Shown here: in pieces, positions 22,027-25,081 of the stretch
How the letters are laid out: each line of letters begins with the position of its first letter
How positions within the stretch are numbered: position 1 is the stretch's first letter
Origin: a virus
Virus record (IMG/VR): IMGVR_UViG_3300032047_000117
Location: 1 to 25,081 of that record
DNA: 25,081 bases
Direction: 5' to 3' (one strand)
The notes under the pieces: generated by a model
Database searches by the model: none
Seen by the model: the letters and a program-made list of their open reading frames with translations, nothing else
What the model was told of the DNA's origin: nothing
Position numbers and translations under genes: made by a program

Positions 22027-22287
22027 GATGGCCTCCATAAAATTGTCGTATTAATAGCGCAGCTAATAAAGCTGCTCGTTTAGCCGACTTACTGGAGCGG
22101 CTAATCCGTGTTCCCGTGTCGTGGGACGACGAACTAGCGCGTTTTAACGAGAGCGACCTCGGCAGGTTTAACGCCTTGTGCAGGCGATGGTTACGTTTTT
22201 TACGGCTACGGGCCGATCAGATATCGCTCTGATGGACGAATATACATCGAATATTAGCGATACTAATATATGTATGCAACACCTAAA
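22027..22287 (-). other. Non-coding, hairpin-rich leader upstream of the capsid gene
   Basis: This is the only long gene-free stretch (261 nt). On the minus strand five perfect inverted repeats occur in order: ATATTAG/CTAATAT (22251-22269), ATCAGA/TCTGAT (22216-22233), GTCGT/ACGAC (around 22118-22130), TTAGCCG/CGGCTAA (22080-22104, 11-nt loop) and GCAGCT/AGCTGC (22059-22075, 5-nt loop). The first two hairpins carry complementary 7-nt loops or loop edges: TATCGCT at minus 22262-22256 and AGCGATA at minus 22228-22222. None of the hairpins is followed by a T-tract, so they do not look like intrinsic terminators. No open frame with a ribosome-binding site is present. A 5' untranslated leader or small RNA is likely. 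Confidence 0.6.
22251..22279 (-). promoter_or_regulatory. Candidate promoter for the capsid gene with overlapping palindrome
   Basis: On the minus strand TTGCAT (22274-22279) and TAATAT (22251-22256) are separated by exactly 17 nt. They match the bacterial housekeeping consensus at 3 of 6 and 4 of 6 positions in AT-rich surroundings. A perfect 7-bp palindrome (22251-22269) covers the spacer and -10 element and could be an operator. Transcription would start near 22244 and give a 5' leader of about 215 nt. It is a modest match, supported mainly by its place before the most strongly expressed structural gene. Confidence 0.4.
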
Positions 22288-22713
22288 TCAGCTGCGTCGG
22301 CTAGGGCGGTGACTCGCTTTTCGAACCCGCGCTGTCTTCTTCGCTATCTTTTTTGGCTGCTTTGAGAACTGCTTGCCTTTCTTTGTGTCTTCCCGCTTCT
22401 TTCGGGAAGTGGCAGCGTACTCCTTGTCTGATAAAGCTTTTCGAGCCTTCTTCGGGAGATACCTTTCACCTGTCGCTTTGCTTCCTTGAGTTGAGTTTTT
22501 ACCGGACTTTGTTCCCCATTCCTCTTTAGTCCACTTAGACAGCGACTTCTGGGCCTTTGTTTTGGGGCCCTTATAACCGCCACCTGACTTTTTGTAGCGC
22601 TGCGTCGCGATTTGCGCCTTACGGGCTGACCACTGGCCAGGTTTTCCGCCAGCTGAGCCCGCCTTAACCGACGCGACAATGCGTTTCCATTTAGGTTCGT
22701 CTGTTCTAGCCAT
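22288..22713 (-). CDS. Small very basic protein, DUF5872-like (141 aa)
   Basis: Lys/Arg-rich throughout. The motif series WKRIVASVKAGSAGGKPGQW, SARKAQIATQRYKKSGGGYKG and LSKWTKEEWGTKSG is followed by GERYLPKKARKALSDKEYAA and a Lys/Arg-rich end. The GKPGQWSARKAQ...Y...GGGYKG...WT(K)EEW signature matches a family of small phage and virus proteins I recall as DUF5872. Its function is unknown to me. It stands between scaffold and capsid genes with the other small basic gene only 4 nt upstream. It may coat DNA or assist packaging, inferred from charge and location. After it comes the long non-coding leader. Confidence 0.75.
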   Translation of the reverse strand: MARTDEPKWKRIVASVKAGSAGGKPGQWSARKAQIATQRYKKSGGGYKGPKTKAQKSLSKWTKEEWGTKSGKNSTQGSKATGERYLPKKARKALSDKEYAATSRKKREDTKKGKQFSKQPKKIAKKTARVRKASHRPSRRS

Positions 22714-22717
22714 CAGA

Positions 22718-23008
22718 TCACCACTTCACGCGATTTGCCCAATAGGCCGCGCTCATTTTGCCCTTGGATATGTTCTTAGCGTGGCGTGCTTTGAAGCTGG
22801 CGCGCTTCTTACGCATTTTGTCGCCTTCCCCAGCCTTGGGTTTGCCCGCAGTCTTAGCCCCTTGCTCACCAAAACGTATGGTTTTGATCTTATCTCCCTC
22901 TTTAGCCACAACAATGTGCGATTTTTTCGGGTGATTAGGCGTCCGCTTCGGTTTGTTAAAGCCCGAGACACCTGCTCGGGCTAATCGTGGGTCTCTTTCG
23001 CTCGCCAT
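22718..23008 (-). CDS. Small very basic protein, DUF6321-like (96 aa)
   Basis: The sequence has the features ASERDPRLARAGVSGFNKPK, RTPNHPKKSHIVVAKEGDK, KTIRFGEQG, then RASFKARHAKNISKGKMSAAY and ends WANRVKW. I recall this conserved pattern as the DUF6321 family, common in marine phages and also seen in giant-virus-like genomes; no function is known to me. The RHAKNI(S)KGKMSAAYWANRVKW end is the most conserved part in my memory. Its ATG has a GGAG ribosome-binding site. Only 4 nt separate it from the next basic gene and 12 nt from the scaffold gene, so these small basic proteins are made with the head proteins. Confidence 0.75.
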   Translation of the reverse strand: MASERDPRLARAGVSGFNKPKRTPNHPKKSHIVVAKEGDKIKTIRFGEQGAKTAGKPKAGEGDKMRKKRASFKARHAKNISKGKMSAAYWANRVKW

Positions 23009-23020
23009 TCAGGCTGCTCC

Positions 23021-24052
23021 TTACAAAATATCGCCGCGTAGGCGTCTTAGGGTGGCTTCAGGCAACGCTTCAAACTCTTCTTCGGTCATGTTGGAGACGT
23101 CTAGACCTTTCTCTCCATGAACCGAGGAGCTTTCACCTGGCAATTCAGGTGGTTGAGCTTCTGCGGCCTTCAGTTTTTTACTTACTTGCGCACGCTTCTT
23201 GGCAACTTCGTCTACAGACGGCGCTTTCCCAGCCAAACTCGGTGCGCTTTCTTCCGTTTGATCTAAATCGTGGTCTTTCACGACGTATTTGACGGCTTTT
23301 GACAGCGCATCTACTACGTCATAGCCGGTGGACATGAACGCATCGCGCAGTTCGAGGACCTCGTTCGTGTAATCCTCGTTGAACTCCGCTGAGTTACGGT
23401 CAAAAACGGGATACGCTTCTTCCATAGCGGTCGCTGCCTGCTGAAGCGCGTTCATTTGGCGGTCTTGGGTTACGGTTTGCGTCATTTCTTGGCGCATTTC
23501 GTACTCAAGCTGCTCGCGCTCCGCCTTTCTGATCTCGCGTCTCAGGGCTACGGCTTTCTCTGTCTCGCCGTCGAGCACCATGTTCTGGTATTCGACTTCT
23601 TTCTCATCGAAATCGTAGGCTTCGGGCGCTTCTTCAGCTTTTTCTTTGGCAGCATTTATCTCATCAAGCTGCTTCTGTAGGGCTTTCTGCTTTGCAAGCA
23701 CCTCATCGAGGCGGGCTTTAGGAACCATTTTGCTTTTTGCCGCTTTCTTAGGCGCGGGAGTAGGTTCTTCCGGTGCTTCTTCGGCTTCTTCTACCTCCTC
23801 TTCGACAGCTGCTTCGGTTTCTTCGGCTTCATCTTCGGCCACGTCCTCTTCGGGATCTTCGGCTTCAGGTTCTTCTTCCGATTCTTCGGCTTCAGCGACA
23901 GTGGGTTCCTCTTCGACAACGGTCTCCGGTTCCTCTTCCTGTGTAAAACTAAGGTCAAGTGCAGGCGCGTCGTCCTCTTCAGAACGATCGGCCCCTGGCA
24001 TTACGTCAAAGTCCAGTGACTTGTCTTCGGTTGCTTCGTCTTTGGTGCTCAT
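23021..24052 (-). CDS. Capsid scaffolding protein (343 aa)
   Basis: A typical scaffold composition is seen. Residues 1-100 are extremely acidic (long Glu/Asp runs such as EEPEAEDPEEDVAEDEAEE). Then comes a Pro/Ala/Lys hinge (APKKAAKSKMVPKARLDEV) and a coiled coil around residues 110-140 (AKQKALQKQLDEINAAKEK). A helical, charged region extends to about 210 (AVALRREIRKAEREQLEYEM). A short C-terminal tail with FEALPEATLRRLRGDIL follows. Its location between portal and major capsid genes is the classic one for the scaffold. It is expected to fill the procapsid and leave or be degraded during maturation; no protease gene is evident beside it. The GACTTTGAG spacer before the ATG includes a TAGGA site overlapping the portal stop. 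Confidence 0.85.
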   Translation of the reverse strand: MSTKDEATEDKSLDFDVMPGADRSEEDDAPALDLSFTQEEEPETVVEEEPTVAEAEESEEEPEAEDPEEDVAEDEAEETEAAVEEEVEEAEEAPEEPTPAPKKAAKSKMVPKARLDEVLAKQKALQKQLDEINAAKEKAEEAPEAYDFDEKEVEYQNMVLDGETEKAVALRREIRKAEREQLEYEMRQEMTQTVTQDRQMNALQQAATAMEEAYPVFDRNSAEFNEDYTNEVLELRDAFMSTGYDVVDALSKAVKYVVKDHDLDQTEESAPSLAGKAPSVDEVAKKRAQVSKKLKAAEAQPPELPGESSSVHGEKGLDVSNMTEEEFEALPEATLRRLRGDIL

Positions 24053-24061
24053 CTCAAAGTC

Positions 24062-25081
24062 CTATTGGGTTGGTTGGGTTGGTCCAGCTGTACGCGTAGC
24101 GCTTCTACCTTGCTTCATAGCTTCCGCAGCTATCTTGGCTGCGGCGGTAGTCTCACTTTGCCCTTGGCGGATTTCGTTGGTGGCAGCAGAAAGCTCTCTG
24201 CGGAGGGCTAGCTGCTCTTGGTTCATCTGGAGCTTCGCTTGTAGCTCAGCCAGACGGGCTTGCGGATTCACTTCCGCTACTTCCTGTACCTTCGCGACGT
24301 TTACGGCCGCTTCGGTCTGGAGTTTTTCGACTTCAGCTTGGAGCTTCATGGTCTCCAGCTGCAGGTTTTGCATCGCCAGCATCTGCTGTTGCTGCATGAC
24401 CTGTGCCTGTTCTGGTGTTGGCGGTTCTTGGCCGGTCATTTGACGTATACGTTTGGCCAGTTCTCCCTTCTTCACTAGATGGCTGTACTGAATGATTGCG
24501 TCGTCAGGTATTGCGACACCTGCTTGGCGTAAACTCAGTGCTTCTGCGAACTGAGTCTCGTCGAAGCTGTCCCGCGCAGGGGCAGTGGAGACAATTACGT
24601 CGTATTCACCCAGCGTTAGGTTGTTGATGATGTCTCCTTCGGGCGACATCGTGTTCAAAACCAGCGGTTCGCGCGGTTGCATCGGGTCTTCTTCGTTCGT
24701 GACCTGAATAACGCGCTCTTCAGTGTAAAAAGTCTGAATTAAGTTCAGAATTTTCTCTGCTAGGTACTGTCTGGACTTCGCTAAATTGTCTAAAGGCACC
24801 TGAATCATGATCGCGCCGCGATTCTGCTTCGCTTGGATAGCAATTCCAGACACTTCGGCGCTATCTGTACCCAACATTGAGTCGTTGATGCCCGAAATCG
24901 CCTGAATATTCGCTGCTGCTTTCAGCCCAATGCGGTCGAGGCCGGTCGGGATCTGGTTAGGTTGTATTTTTGCCGGTGGATTCGTCCCTCGGTTGTACTC
25001 AAGCACCAATCCAGTCTCTGCGCCGTGCTCTTCGAGGTCATCGGCCGTCATACCAACGAGCGATCCGCTCTCAACCATCCA
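24062..25081 (-). CDS. Portal protein, P22-like, C-terminal part (cut by right window edge)
   Basis: The frame is open through the right edge (the codon before Met is TGG), so the gene continues beyond the window and at least 339 residues are visible. The segment ISGINDSMLGTDSAEVSGIAIQAKQ is a hallmark of the P22-type portal family. After it come helical stem-like NLAKSRQYLAEKILNLIQ and the IVSTAPARDSFDETQF segment. The last 120 residues form a long Gln/Glu/Ala-rich coiled coil (MQQQQMLAMQNLQLETMKLQ and similar), corresponding to the barrel seen in P22-like portals. The dodecameric portal is the DNA entry and exit ring of the capsid. Scaffold follows 9 nt later. The terminase gene is expected further upstream. 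Confidence 0.85.
   Translation of the reverse strand, partial: WMVESGSLVGMTADDLEEHGAETGLVLEYNRGTNPPAKIQPNQIPTGLDRIGLKAAANIQAISGINDSMLGTDSAEVSGIAIQAKQNRGAIMIQVPLDNLAKSRQYLAEKILNLIQTFYTEERVIQVTNEEDPMQPREPLVLNTMSPEGDIINNLTLGEYDVIVSTAPARDSFDETQFAEALSLRQAGVAIPDDAIIQYSHLVKKGELAKRIRQMTGQEPPTPEQAQVMQQQQMLAMQNLQLETMKLQAEVEKLQTEAAVNVAKVQEVAEVNPQARLAELQAKLQMNQEQLALRRELSAATNEIRQGQSETTAAAKIAAEAMKQGRSATRTAGPTQPTQ

Noticed and set aside
22024-22038. Upstream ATG as start of the capsid gene
   Set aside because: The upstream ATG overlaps GGAGG that is ideally spaced for the next in-frame ATG, so the downstream start at 22026 is preferred.
22190-22220. Terminator-like hairpin CGGC...GCCG near a six-base homopolymer
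   Set aside because: The stem is only 4 bp, and on the minus strand it is followed by A residues, not T residues; on the plus strand the T run precedes the hairpin.
22200-22290. Short reading frames in the capsid leader (13 codons from ATG near 22248; about 20 codons from a GTG)
   Set aside because: Neither has a ribosome-binding site, and neither resembles a known leader peptide.
23646-24443. 265-aa plus-strand open frame opposite the scaffold gene
   Set aside because: It is the complement of Glu/Ala-rich codons, giving a Ser-rich low-complexity product; the minus-strand scaffold and portal frames explain the sequence.
1-25081. tRNA genes, CRISPR arrays, integrase or attachment sites
   Set aside because: No cloverleaf-like sequence, regularly spaced repeats or recombinase motifs were noticed; coding genes fill almost all of the window.

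Overview
The window reads as part of the late (structural, lysis and adhesion) region of a short-tailed double-stranded DNA bacteriophage. All 22 genes lie on the minus strand, so transcription runs from the right edge to the left. They are tightly packed, with many 1-4 nt start/stop overlaps, and nothing convincing is encoded on the plus strand. There are no tRNAs, transposases, integrases or CRISPR arrays. The protein families recall uncultivated marine podoviruses, but that is recognition from memory. The host cannot be named from this stretch.

In transcription order, the head module comes first. It holds the C-terminal part of a P22-like portal (cut by the right edge), an acidic coiled-coil scaffold and two small very basic proteins. 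A 261-nt non-coding, hairpin-rich leader with a candidate promoter follows. Next come the N4-gp56-type major capsid protein and a strong intrinsic terminator. Downstream of the terminator are a third lysine/arginine-rich protein, a small protein with a Mu/HI1506-like C-terminus and two head-tail adaptor-like proteins. The terminase is not in the window and presumably lies beyond the right edge.

The ejection module (about 18.6-8.7 kb) resembles the T7 gp13-14-15-16 block in order. It holds a small acetyltransferase-fold protein, two alanine-rich small proteins, a 710-aa coiled-coil protein and a 2031-aa giant. The giant carries membrane-like segments at both ends and a zinc metallopeptidase motif (HELGH) in the middle. 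The lysis pair follows: a 3TM-type holin overlapping an M15-family peptidase endolysin.

The left 7.9 kb is an adhesion module. It starts with a baseplate-upper-protein-like beta protein, a protein made almost entirely of about 18-residue repeats, and a small tail protein. After these comes a cassette that appears duplicated in tandem: X (repeat-bearing fibre protein), Y (about 400-aa putative adhesin) and Z (about 65-aa tail-assembly-chaperone-like protein). The order is X1-Y1-Z1-X2-Y2-Z2-X3. A further unrecognised adhesin-like gene starting with GTG then runs off the left edge. Ribosome-binding sites for Z and for the next X are embedded in the last codons of the preceding gene, and this is conserved in both copies.

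The most unusual points are the duplicated adhesin-chaperone cassette, the structured leader before the capsid gene with two complementary hairpin loops, the terminator that abuts the next gene's ribosome-binding site, and the giant ejection protein with a metallopeptidase motif.
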